From: a virus | Virus record (IMG/VR): IMGVR_UViG_3300036790_000447 | Coordinates: 1-23,915 of that record | Length of the DNA: 23,915 nucleotides | Strand: one strand, 5' to 3' | In this document: in pieces, positions 15,011-22,824 of the stretch | Numbering within the stretch: the first letter of the stretch is position 1 | Layout of the letters: each line of letters begins with the position of its first letter | Notes under the pieces: generated by a model | What the model was told of the DNA's origin: nothing | Database searches by the model: none | The model's input: the letters and a program-made list of their open reading frames with translations, nothing else | Position numbers and translations under genes: made by a program

Positions 15011-17992
15011 ATGGCCGGACGCCAGGCCTCGAATGTCATCACCCGATACGCGGGCATCCAGGTGCAGACGAGCTCGCTCGGCCTGCAGATCCCGGTCGGC
15101 TGGGGCACATTCCGCGGCGGCTGCAACCTCGTGGACTACCTCGACTTCCAGTCGAAGGCGCAGAAGGCCGCCGCTTCGGGCAAGGGCGGCTCGACCGTCA
15201 CCGGCTACAGCTACTCGGCCACCCTGATCCTGGGCGTCTGCGAGGGGCCGATCGACGCGGTGACCCAGGTCTGGGTCGACGGCAAGAACTATGCTCACGG
15301 ATCGAACGGCAGCGGCGTCGCCGACACGGGCTCCACGCCGGCGATGACCCAGGTGGGGCTGACGCTCGGAACCGGGGCCATCGGCCAGTCGCCGTGGGGC
15401 TACCTCACGTCGGTCCACGCCGACCACGCCATCGGCTACTCGGGCCTCGCCATCGCCTACGCGGAAAACTATCCGCTCGACTCCAGCGCCTCGACGCCGA
15501 ACCACAGCTTCGAGATCGTCCGCCAGGCGGCGTTCGATGTCGGCGGCGGCTATTCGGGACCGGATGTCGACCCCTCGCTCGTGGTCGCCGACTTCTTCGA
15601 GAACACCCGCACCGGGGTGCCCAGCTGGGGCGCTGGACTGCTCGACGCCGCCAGCCTGACCACGGCCGCCAACTCCTATCGCAACTACTGCCTCGCCGCC
15701 GGCCTGCTGCTCAGCCCGGTGGTCGACCAGGCCCGCAGCGCCACCGACGCGCTGACCGAGTGGCTGCTGGCCACCAACTCCAACGTCGTCTGGTCCGAGG
15801 GGCTGCTGAAGTTCGTCCCCTATGGGGATACGCCGCTCACCGGCAACGGGGCTGCCTACACGCCGGACCTGACGGCGGTCTATTCGCTGGATGACGACGA
15901 CTACATCGTCAAGGACGCCGGCGATCCGCCGCTGCTGGTCGACATCGAGGATCAGTCCGACGCCTACAACGTCGTCCAGATCGAGTACCTGGACCGCACC
16001 AACCAGTACAACATGGCCGTCGCCCTGGCCTCCGACGCGGCCAACGTCGCCCAGTACGGCATGCGCCGGCAGGACCCGACCACGGTCCACTCGATCTGCA
16101 CGCCCAGCGTCGCGGCGCTGACGGCGCAGCTCTACCTGCAGCGCACGCTCTATGTGCGGGCCCAGTACCGGCTGAAGCTGAGCTGGGCGTTCGCCTTGCT
16201 GGAGCCCGGCGACATCGTGGAATTGACCGACGCCGGCATGGGCCTTTCCGCCTATCCGGTGCGGATCGTCCAGATCGACGAGGACGACAAGGACGGCACG
16301 CTCGACCTGACCTGCGAGGACCTGCTGGCCGGCGTCAGCCACACGCCGCTCTACACGATGCAGGCCTCGGCGGGCACGCAGACCAACGCCAACGTGCCGG
16401 CGCCCGCGGTCGAGGGGAGTGTCGGCCCGATCATCTTCAACCCGCCGGTGAGCCTGACGCCGGGTGGGATCGAGATGTGGGCGGCCGTCGCCGGCTCTGG
16501 CCCGAACTGGGGCGGCGCCAACGTCTGGGTCAGCTTCGACGGGACCAACTACGAGCAGGTCGGCCAGGTCACCGGGCCGGCCCGCTACGGTGTCCTAACG
16601 GCGGCCTTCGCGGCCGGGACCGATCCTGACACCACGGACACCTGCAGCGTCGATCTCACCGCGTCCGGCGGCGACCTGACCAGCGCCGCGCAGGCGGTGG
16701 CCGACGCGGCCGGCACCCTGTGCCTGATCGGCTCGGAGCTGATCGCCTTCGAGACCGCCACCCTGACCGGGCCGAACGCCTACGACCTCACCGGCTACAT
16801 CCGCCGCGGCGTCTCCGGGACGGCGATCGCCGCGCACAGTTCAGGGGCGACGTTCGTCCGGCTCGACCAGCAGCCGTTCCGCTTCCCCTACCTGCCGGTG
16901 CAGGCCGGGCAGCCGGTGTTCGTCAAGTTCCAGAGCTTCAACCCCTGGGGCAATGGCGTGCAGGACCTCTCGGCCTGCGTCGCCTATTCCGCCGTTCCGG
17001 TGCCGCTGGGCGCCAGGGCGCCGGCCACGACGGCCTGGACGGCTGCCGGGACCACCATCACCAACGGCGGGGTCTCGACCCCCGCCATCCTGATCGCCGG
17101 CCACAGCGACAACGTCTCGGCGTCGGCCATCGAGTTCTTCTACCGCCAGAGCGGCACCTCGGCCTGGACCAGCGCCGGCACCACCTCCAACGTCGCGACC
17201 CAGTTCATCATCCTGCCGGGCGCGCCGGGCCAGAGCTACGACGTCGCGGTCGCCTACATCGTCAGCGGCGTACTGGGCCAGCTGCAGGTCGTCGTCTCGG
17301 GGACCACGACCGGCGCCAGCGGCAGCGGCGGCGCGCCGGGCACCGCGGTGCTCAACGAATCGGTCCCGGGCGCGGGCTCGATCACCCTGCCGGCCGGGAC
17401 CTACGACATCGTCCTCACCGGCAACGCCGGCGCGGGCAGCGGCGCGAACAGCGGCGGCAAGGGCTTCAGCTTCGTCGACACCGGCGGCGGCGGCGGCGGC
17501 GTCACCGCGGCGCTGGGCTTCGTGGTCGCCGCCCCGACCCTCTACAGCTACACCCTCGGCGCGGTCGGCGCGGACAGCACCGTCACCGGAACCGGGCTGT
17601 CGCTGACCTCGCATTCCGGAACCGACGCCGGCGCCTTCTCGCAGGGAGCCGGCGGCGCGGCCAGCACCGGCAACACCGCCGGCGGCGCGGCCTCGCTGAC
17701 CGCCTACGCAGGCCACGCCGGCGGCCTCGTCGACACCTGGGACGGCGGCGGCGCCGGGGCGACCATCGCCGTCGCCACCGGCGCGGTCACCGCCCCCGGC
17801 CCCGACAACGTCACCGACGGCCACCCGGGCGCCATCCCCGGCCAGGGCGGCGCCGGAACCTGGGCCGCCAGCCAGGGCGGCGGCGGGGCCAACCTGCTGA
17901 TCATCGCCAGCCCGGCTGGCGGCGCCGTCCTCACCGAAGGCGGCGACACCCTCACCACGGAAAGCGGCAATGAGATCGACCAAGACCCGTAA
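15011..17992 (+). CDS. Tail hub / host-specificity protein with glycine-rich tip
   Basis: This 993-aa protein follows NlpC/P60, the place of the GTA gp15/gpJ-like hub that closes the tail tip and carries receptor-binding parts. The first ~470 residues are hub-like: YSATLILGVCEGPIDAV, ADFFENTRTGV, WLLATNSNVVWSEGLLKF (about 250), then RTLYVRAQYRLKL and LEPGDIVELTD. A middle beta-rich section (about 500-660) includes GTLCLIGSELIAF and YIRRGVSGTAIAAH. An FN3-like segment lies around 670-770. From about 780 to the end it is Gly/Ala/Ser/Thr-rich with GGGGGG runs, resembling glycine-rich adhesin tips. The end VLTEGGDTLTTESG is a motif seen at the ends of phage tail proteins. It overlaps the next gene by 23 bases. 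Confidence 0.85.
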   Translation: MAGRQASNVITRYAGIQVQTSSLGLQIPVGWGTFRGGCNLVDYLDFQSKAQKAAASGKGGSTVTGYSYSATLILGVCEGPIDAVTQVWVDGKNYAHGSNGSGVADTGSTPAMTQVGLTLGTGAIGQSPWGYLTSVHADHAIGYSGLAIAYAENYPLDSSASTPNHSFEIVRQAAFDVGGGYSGPDVDPSLVVADFFENTRTGVPSWGAGLLDAASLTTAANSYRNYCLAAGLLLSPVVDQARSATDALTEWLLATNSNVVWSEGLLKFVPYGDTPLTGNGAAYTPDLTAVYSLDDDDYIVKDAGDPPLLVDIEDQSDAYNVVQIEYLDRTNQYNMAVALASDAANVAQYGMRRQDPTTVHSICTPSVAALTAQLYLQRTLYVRAQYRLKLSWAFALLEPGDIVELTDAGMGLSAYPVRIVQIDEDDKDGTLDLTCEDLLAGVSHTPLYTMQASAGTQTNANVPAPAVEGSVGPIIFNPPVSLTPGGIEMWAAVAGSGPNWGGANVWVSFDGTNYEQVGQVTGPARYGVLTAAFAAGTDPDTTDTCSVDLTASGGDLTSAAQAVADAAGTLCLIGSELIAFETATLTGPNAYDLTGYIRRGVSGTAIAAHSSGATFVRLDQQPFRFPYLPVQAGQPVFVKFQSFNPWGNGVQDLSACVAYSAVPVPLGARAPATTAWTAAGTTITNGGVSTPAILIAGHSDNVSASAIEFFYRQSGTSAWTSAGTTSNVATQFIILPGAPGQSYDVAVAYIVSGVLGQLQVVVSGTTTGASGSGGAPGTAVLNESVPGAGSITLPAGTYDIVLTGNAGAGSGANSGGKGFSFVDTGGGGGGVTAALGFVVAAPTLYSYTLGAVGADSTVTGTGLSLTSHSGTDAGAFSQGAGGAASTGNTAGGAASLTAYAGHAGGLVDTWDGGGAGATIAVATGAVTAPGPDNVTDGHPGAIPGQGGAGTWAASQGGGGANLLIIASPAGGAVLTEGGDTLTTESGNEIDQDP

Positions 17993-18575
17993 CCTGCTGG
18001 CGGCGACGCTGGCTTTCGCGCTGGCGCTGCCGGCCGCGGCCGCGCCGGTGAAGATCAGCGCCCTGCCGTCGGCCTCGGCGGTCAGCGCCACCGACGTGTT
18101 CCCGGTGACGCAAGGGACCTGTCCCGGCAGCTGCGCCACCAACGGCGCGACCGGGGCGCAGCTGAAGACCTGGGTGGAAGCCTCGCCGACGCTCACCACG
18201 CCGCAGCTGGGCGTCGCCACCGTCACCACCCTCGGCGGCAAGAACGCCATCACCTCGATCACGCTGGGGGCCACGGGCCAGGTCGGGTCCGGGGCCACGG
18301 CGGTCTGCGCCGCCAGCCATGCCTGCACCAGCCTCTCCGGCGAGATCACCCTGACCACCGGGACCGGCTCGCTCACCGCCGGAACCCTGTTCACCATCAA
18401 CTTCGCCGACACCCGCGCCAACGCCCCCAACTGCGCCCTCTCGCCGGCGCAGGGCGGCGGCACGGTCAAGAGCGTGGTGTGGTCGGAGACGACCGCCACG
18501 GCCGCGGTGACCGGCGTCGTGGCCCTGGTCGCCAGCACCGCCTACACCGTCGACTACGTCTGCGGCGGCAACTGA
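17970..18575 (+). CDS. Small tail-fibre-like protein with Sec signal peptide
   Basis: This is a 201-aa protein beginning with a clear signal peptide: positive MRSTKTR, hydrophobic LLAATLAFALALP, then AAA before APVK. Just after it comes VKISALPSASAVSATDVFPV, a segment common at the start of phage fibre proteins. The rest (SGEITLTTGTGS, LFTINFADTRANAPNC) resembles the beta-rich fibre domain that follows in such proteins. It has six cysteines after the likely cleavage site, consistent with folding outside the cytoplasm. The start lies inside the hub gene (GGAAAG six bases upstream at 17959-17964), and its stop overlaps the next start by one base. A secreted or periplasmic role is inferred from the leader. 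Confidence 0.75.
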   Translation: MRSTKTRNLLAATLAFALALPAAAAPVKISALPSASAVSATDVFPVTQGTCPGSCATNGATGAQLKTWVEASPTLTTPQLGVATVTTLGGKNAITSITLGATGQVGSGATAVCAASHACTSLSGEITLTTGTGSLTAGTLFTINFADTRANAPNCALSPAQGGGTVKSVVWSETTATAAVTGVVALVASTAYTVDYVCGGN

Positions 18576-19150
18576 TGCCGGCCCTGCTGGTCACCGACCC
18601 GGCCGACATGGACCAGGACGCCGCGGCGTATCCGTGGGTGCGGCGGCTGAAGTACGTCGCCGTCGCCGAGCTGCTGGCCGACTACCGCGCCGCCAACGCC
18701 GCCATCGGCCGCCAGCACTGCCCGGTGGCCGACTACTTCGCCGCCCACCTGGACGACGACATCCTGGAGATCGAGGCCTTCGTCTACGCCCATCCGGAGT
18801 GGGGGCCGCAGGCGCTGGCCGAGAGCTGCCACGCCACCTTGGCCTTCAACACCGCCCGCAGCCATCCGCACGGCCGCCGCATCGCCGCCTGGGCGCAGCA
18901 CTACTGCCTGCTGCACCTGGTGCGCCACCATCCGCCGGAGACCGCCTATGGGCGCAGCCGGGGTCCGTTCGAGGCGATGCTGAAGCATCCGCGGATGGCC
19001 TTCGCCGGCCCCGAGGCCGCCTACGTGGCGCTGGCCTACCTCACCTTGGGCCACCCGAACCCGCGGCGGTTCCTGCAGAAGCCCGAGGTGCGCGCCAAGT
19101 TCCCGCCCGGCCTCGACCTCGCCGCCTTCCCCGCCCCCGACTTCGACTGA
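18575..19150 (+). CDS. Hypothetical protein between fibre genes
   Basis: This 191-aa protein is rich in His, Ala and aromatic residues and mostly helical (PWVRRLKYVAVAELLADY, HLDDDILEIEAFVYAHP, AAYVALAYLTLG). There is no signal peptide, no membrane span and no family I recognise. A cluster of His/Cys (CHATLAFNTARSHPHGRR, HYCLLHLVRHH) is notable but does not form a known metal motif. Coupling to the upstream gene by a one-base overlap (TGATG) and position between two fibre-like genes suggest a fibre-related job such as assembly chaperone. That is inference. Confidence 0.75.
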   Translation: MPALLVTDPADMDQDAAAYPWVRRLKYVAVAELLADYRAANAAIGRQHCPVADYFAAHLDDDILEIEAFVYAHPEWGPQALAESCHATLAFNTARSHPHGRRIAAWAQHYCLLHLVRHHPPETAYGRSRGPFEAMLKHPRMAFAGPEAAYVALAYLTLGHPNPRRFLQKPEVRAKFPPGLDLAAFPAPDFD

Positions 19151-19170
19151 TCACCAGAGAGACCCCGCCG

Positions 19171-21318
19171 ATGCCCAACCGCCTCTTCTCCGCGCTGACC
19201 GCCGCGCTGCTGCTCGCCGCGGCCAGCGCCGCCCCGGCCGGCCCGATCAGCGGCTACCCGGCCGCGACGACGCCGCTCACCGGCTCCGAGACCACGATCG
19301 GCACCCAGTCCGGCGCGACGGTGCAGATCACCACCGGCTCGATCGCCGCCATCCCCTATGCCACGGCGGGGACCTTCACCGTGCCGCAGGTGTTCCCCGC
19401 CCCGGGCGCGTCGAAAGGCTCGATCGTGCTGACGCCCGGCACGGTCAGCGGCACGCCGCCGAACGGCTCGCTCTGGACCACGAGCGGCGGCGTCTTCGCA
19501 CAGGTGGGCGGCGCGACCCTCCAGCTGAACGACGCGGCGGCGGGCTCCAACAACCAGTTTCAGTACAATTGCTCCGGCGTGCTCTGCGGGTCGCCGAACC
19601 TCACCTTCAGCTCCGGCGCGAGCAACTTCAACGGCACAGTGGGCCTGCCCGATACGGGAACGCTGACCTCGGCACTGAACACCTTCGCCAAGCCGATCTA
19701 TCTGAACAACGCCACGACGGTCGGGATCGAGGTCAACGGCAACGGCGCGCAGTTTCCCTGCTTCTACAGCTCGACCACCAACACCGGCGCGCTGGGCACC
19801 GGCGCTACGGTCGGTGCCGGGTGCGGGACTCCGGCGCTCACTTGGACGGGCGCGAGCGGCTCGTTGACCTTCCCGGCCGGCTTCACAAACGACGCTCTGA
19901 GCACTGTCTTCAAGGACCAGAGCGGCGCCAACACGATCTTGATAGTGTCCTATTCGGGGGCGGTGCCTCATGTCGTCGTGCCGTCTGGCGGTGTTTACGA
20001 CGTCGGCTCGGTCGGCCTCTCGTACGAAGGCGCCGGCACGGTCCTCGATATCGGCAACGGCACGAACGGCGACAAGTCCGCCACGGTTAACGCCGCTATT
20101 CTGACCCCCACTTCGGCAGTCAACCTGCCCCTTAACTCGGCCGTAAATCCGGCCGATCAGGTGATCAGCACAGCCAAAGCGTCGTTCGGCGTCCCGCTGG
20201 AGCTGGCGCAGAGCGCGAGCCCGAGCTTCCAGCAACCCGCCAATCAAGCAACTCTTCAGCTCGGCGGCGTGCCATCGGCCTCGTCTGGCGGCAACATGGG
20301 GCTGACGCTGCTGAGCCGCTACCAGGCCCAATATTGCGATCAGTACTCGTCGTACTGCATGGGCCGGCAGATGGATTTTGTCTCCAACGACGGCTTCCCC
20401 GTGTTCGGGATCGAGTCGGGCGCCGAGGACAATCACAGCCTGGAGATCGGTCAGGTCCGCGACGCGGATGACCCGCTGCATATGTCCCAGCTCCTGATCC
20501 TCGACCACATCCTGCCGGCCGGAGCCGTGGAGCACTGGAATGTGACGCCGGGCAGCGGCTATACCGCCCCGATGGCGACCATCAGCGGCTCGGGCTGCAC
20601 CCTCAATCCGTCGTCGACCGGCACAGTCATCACGGCCGGCACCGCGCCGAACAAGACCGTCGTCGGGCTGCTCAACGTTGTCCCTGGCGTCGGCTGCGCA
20701 TCGGTGAGCGCGACCATCAGCGACTCGACCGGTGCCGGCGCTACGGCGACGGCGGTCCTCACCAGCCCGGCGAACGCCCTGAAGGCAACCCCGACTCTGC
20801 TCTGGCACAACGCCAATCCCGGCAGCGGCGCGGCTGCCTTCTATGGGATCGGCCAGTGCGACGAGAATAGCGGGGCTGGCATCGGCCCCAATTGCCTTGT
20901 CCTCGGCGCGGCCGACAATTCGGGCTTCCCCTACGACTACAACAGCGCGCATCAGCCGAACCTGAAGCTTCCGGGGCACGTGATCTACGCTACGCCGAAC
21001 GGCGCCAGTGGCTTCGTCGGCGGCGAGCGTCTGGGCGACGGCGGCGCCCATGTACTCCAGGTGCAGGCCTGCACGACGGCAAGCGCGGACTGTGACGGCG
21101 GCGGCTTCACCGGCGCGGGCGTCCAAACGGGCTTCTACCGCATGACGCCGACGACCGTTGCGGGTCTCGCCACGCTCGATCCGACGCCGGCGGACGGCGA
21201 CTCAGCTTTCGTCACCGACGCGACCGCGCCGACCTTCAACGGTGCCCTGACCGGCGGAGGCACGGTACATACGAGGGTCCACTACGACGGCTCGGCCTCG
21301 GCCTGGAAGGCCGGCTAA
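19171..21318 (+). CDS. Long tail fibre / receptor-binding protein with signal-like N-terminus
   Basis: This 715-aa protein begins MPNRLFSALTAALLLAAAS followed by AAPAGPISGYP, a convincing Sec leader. It continues with a segment common in phage fibres (PLTGSETTIGTQ, QITTGSIAA). The N-terminal ~110 residues share the very high GC of the hub. From about 19500 the DNA becomes richer in A/T and the protein richer in Asn/Ser/Cys, as expected for an exchanged receptor-binding region. VTPGSGYTAPMATISGSGC (about 455) starts a beta domain that recurs in fibres. The C-terminus LDPTPADGDSAFVTDAT ... YDGSASAWKAG is a typical fibre end. AGAGAG-like spacing upstream is weak (agagaga at 19156-19162). Its stop overlaps the end of a decayed minus-strand gene. 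Confidence 0.78.
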   Translation: MPNRLFSALTAALLLAAASAAPAGPISGYPAATTPLTGSETTIGTQSGATVQITTGSIAAIPYATAGTFTVPQVFPAPGASKGSIVLTPGTVSGTPPNGSLWTTSGGVFAQVGGATLQLNDAAAGSNNQFQYNCSGVLCGSPNLTFSSGASNFNGTVGLPDTGTLTSALNTFAKPIYLNNATTVGIEVNGNGAQFPCFYSSTTNTGALGTGATVGAGCGTPALTWTGASGSLTFPAGFTNDALSTVFKDQSGANTILIVSYSGAVPHVVVPSGGVYDVGSVGLSYEGAGTVLDIGNGTNGDKSATVNAAILTPTSAVNLPLNSAVNPADQVISTAKASFGVPLELAQSASPSFQQPANQATLQLGGVPSASSGGNMGLTLLSRYQAQYCDQYSSYCMGRQMDFVSNDGFPVFGIESGAEDNHSLEIGQVRDADDPLHMSQLLILDHILPAGAVEHWNVTPGSGYTAPMATISGSGCTLNPSSTGTVITAGTAPNKTVVGLLNVVPGVGCASVSATISDSTGAGATATAVLTSPANALKATPTLLWHNANPGSGAAAFYGIGQCDENSGAGIGPNCLVLGAADNSGFPYDYNSAHQPNLKLPGHVIYATPNGASGFVGGERLGDGGAHVLQVQACTTASADCDGGGFTGAGVQTGFYRMTPTTVAGLATLDPTPADGDSAFVTDATAPTFNGALTGGGTVHTRVHYDGSASAWKAG

Positions 21319-21670
21319 CGCGCGAAGATCGGCTCAAAGAGCCCGCGCCGCGCCCACTCCTGCGCTCCAAAGATGCTGGGATGATTGTCATCGGCGTAGA
21401 GCGATCGTCCCCGATGATCGCAGGGCAGACGACGCGATCGCAGACCAATGAAGCGTCCAGCCGGGGTCACAGGGCGTCACGGCTAAGGAGCGCATTCGTC
21501 CGCGCTGTGCGCTGATGGAAGGTCACCAGGTCGACTCCGATAAAGGGCGCGAGTCCGAGCTTCGTAAGATCGGCTTCGGCAATCGGCACATTCAGCAGCG
21601 CCGGCCATCATCTTGGTGGTCCCCGCGTGCGAGCCGTCTTCCGCGACGATGTGCTCCCAGACTCTGCGGC
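21315..21670 (-). pseudogene. Decayed SGNH-type acyltransferase C-terminus (O-antigen modification)
   Basis: Read on the minus strand, the last 90 bases encode LYADDNHPSIFGAQEWARRG and GLFEPIFAR-stop. The D-x-x-H-[PL]-S followed by GA is the catalytic Asp-His block at the end of SGNH domains of OafA-like acyltransferases. Immediately upstream, one frame over, comes LDASLVCDRVVCPAIIGDDR, typical of the Cys-containing segment before that block. Further upstream in that same frame, past an in-frame TGA at 21467-21469, is ALLNVPIAEADLTKLGLAP and HQRTARTNALL. A second shift upstream leads to VWEHIVAEDGSHAGTT. So the gene is broken by one nonsense codon and at least two frameshifts, and its N-terminal membrane acyltransferase part is absent. 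Family assignment is from motif memory. Confidence 0.6.
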
Positions 21671-21755
21671 GCCGCCGCGCAGCGTGGCTCATCCATCACC
21701 CGCGTTTCAGTGAGGGCTCCATGCCGAGTCGCGCTCAGTCTTCCAGGGTCGTCGT
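21671..21755. other. Remainder of the 21319-21755 gene gap
   Basis: Together with the acyltransferase remnant this makes a 437-base stretch without an intact gene. It contains several short GC palindromes (gcggcgccgc around 21666-21675) but no promoter or terminator I can support. The AGGG at 21745-21748 may serve the next gene. Confidence 0.5.
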
Positions 21756-22187
21756 ATGAGCGTGACCGCTGCGCCGGCCGTCTCGCCAGGGGATCTGGCC
21801 GCCTATCTGATGCTGGGTGTCGTCACCGCCGGGCAGGTCGCCGGCTGGGTGGCGTCGATCCTCAAGGCGACCCGCGGCGCGGTGAAGGAGGGGGCGGCTG
21901 AGGCGTCGGCCGGCGCGGTGGAGATGGCCGAGGTCAAGTCGGTGGCGGGCGAGCTCGCCCGCGTCGCCACGGCGCTCGAGGACGAAGTCAGGCGCTCGAC
22001 CGACCGGGCGATCGACTGCGCCGGCTGGCGCGCGCGGATCGAGGAGATCGTCAAGCAGCTCGCCGACGGCCAGGCGACGATGGCGCGCACCCAGGAGGGC
22101 CTGCAGCGCCAGATCACCAACGTCGCGCTGCGTCTGGCGCCGTCGGACGCCGTGACGCTGCCGCTTAATACGACACGGCGTCGCTAG
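21756..22187 (+). CDS. Membrane-anchored coiled-coil protein, unknown
   Basis: This 143-aa protein has one hydrophobic segment near its start (about residues 14-37, LAAYLMLGVVTAGQVAGWVA), then a charged helical region with heptad-like Leu/Val/Ala spacing (ELARVATALEDEVRRSTDRA, ARIEEIVKQLADGQATMART), and a basic tail ending TTRRR. This form fits small phage membrane proteins near the lysis genes (holin-associated or i-spanin-like), but no family motif proves it. AGGG seven bases before the ATG is a modest ribosome binding site. It is the first gene after the decayed acyltransferase and starts the distal group. Confidence 0.65.
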   Translation: MSVTAAPAVSPGDLAAYLMLGVVTAGQVAGWVASILKATRGAVKEGAAEASAGAVEMAEVKSVAGELARVATALEDEVRRSTDRAIDCAGWRARIEEIVKQLADGQATMARTQEGLQRQITNVALRLAPSDAVTLPLNTTRRR

Positions 22188-22255
22188 CGTTCCCGTTTCC
22201 GCGGTCTGCTCCGGCGCAGCCGCACCTTCAAGCCCACAAATCGAAAGAGCTCCCC

Positions 22256-22822
22256 ATGCCAAACCGCTTCCTCGCGGCCGCGTGCGCCCTGGCGTGCGCG
22301 GCGTCCCTCGCCGGCTGCGCCGGCTCCGCCGCCAAGCTCGGCGTCAGCCCGATCACCGAGGGCCAGATCGTGCTCGGCGTCTTGATGACCGTCGACGCGG
22401 GCATCGACGCCGGCGAGGCGCTGCACGGCTCCGGCAAACTTACGGGGGCCCGCTGCGTCACCTTCGAGACCGACGCGCCGGAGGCGGCGGCCGCGGCGAT
22501 CGGGCTTTCGGCGGGCTACACGGCCGGCGACGCCGCCGACGCCAACACCGAGCTCGCCGCCCTGGCGACGACGCTGCCGCAAATCCAGAGCCTGCTGGGA
22601 ACCTCGCCGCCGACTCTCTCGCCGGGGGCCGCGTCGCCGGCAACGCAAGGGACTTCCGTCTCGTCGGCCCTGATCGCCCTGCTGCCGCTGGTGCTGACCG
22701 CCGTCACCGACGCCAACACCGTCGAGCAGGCCAGCAGCGGCGCGTCGTTGACGGCCGCGCTGCAGACCCAGGCGGCCCAGTTGCAGGCCGACGCCGCCCG
22801 CGTGGCGGCCGAGAGTTGCTGA
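22256..22822 (+). CDS. Putative lipoprotein
   Basis: This is a 188-aa protein with a lipoprotein signal peptide: MPNR, hydrophobic FLAAACALACAAS, then lipobox LAGC with the lipidated Cys at residue 21. The mature part is Ala/Thr-rich with DAGIDAGEALHGSGKL near 45-60 and a hydrophobic stretch ALIALLPLVLTAV near 140, and it ends in Cys. No enzymatic motif is visible. AAAGAG at 22240-22245 lies ten bases before the ATG. A phage outer-membrane lipoprotein next to a lipase could act in lysis (o-spanin-like) or in lysogenic conversion; the sequence does not decide. The lipase start follows two bases after its stop. Confidence 0.75.
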   Translation: MPNRFLAAACALACAASLAGCAGSAAKLGVSPITEGQIVLGVLMTVDAGIDAGEALHGSGKLTGARCVTFETDAPEAAAAAIGLSAGYTAGDAADANTELAALATTLPQIQSLLGTSPPTLSPGAASPATQGTSVSSALIALLPLVLTAVTDANTVEQASSGASLTAALQTQAAQLQADAARVAAESC

Positions 22823-22824
22823 CG

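Noticed and set aside
16841-18538. Long minus-strand open frame (565 codons)
   Set aside because: It lies antisense to the hub and small fibre genes, has no family motifs and no ribosome binding site.
19036-21126. Long minus-strand open frame (696 codons)
   Set aside because: It is antisense to the long fibre gene and low-complexity; the fibre reading is clearly protein-like.
21515-21901. Plus-strand open frame of 128 codons after the fibre gene
   Set aside because: It overlaps the better-supported gene at 21756 in another frame and translates the decayed acyltransferase region in the wrong direction.
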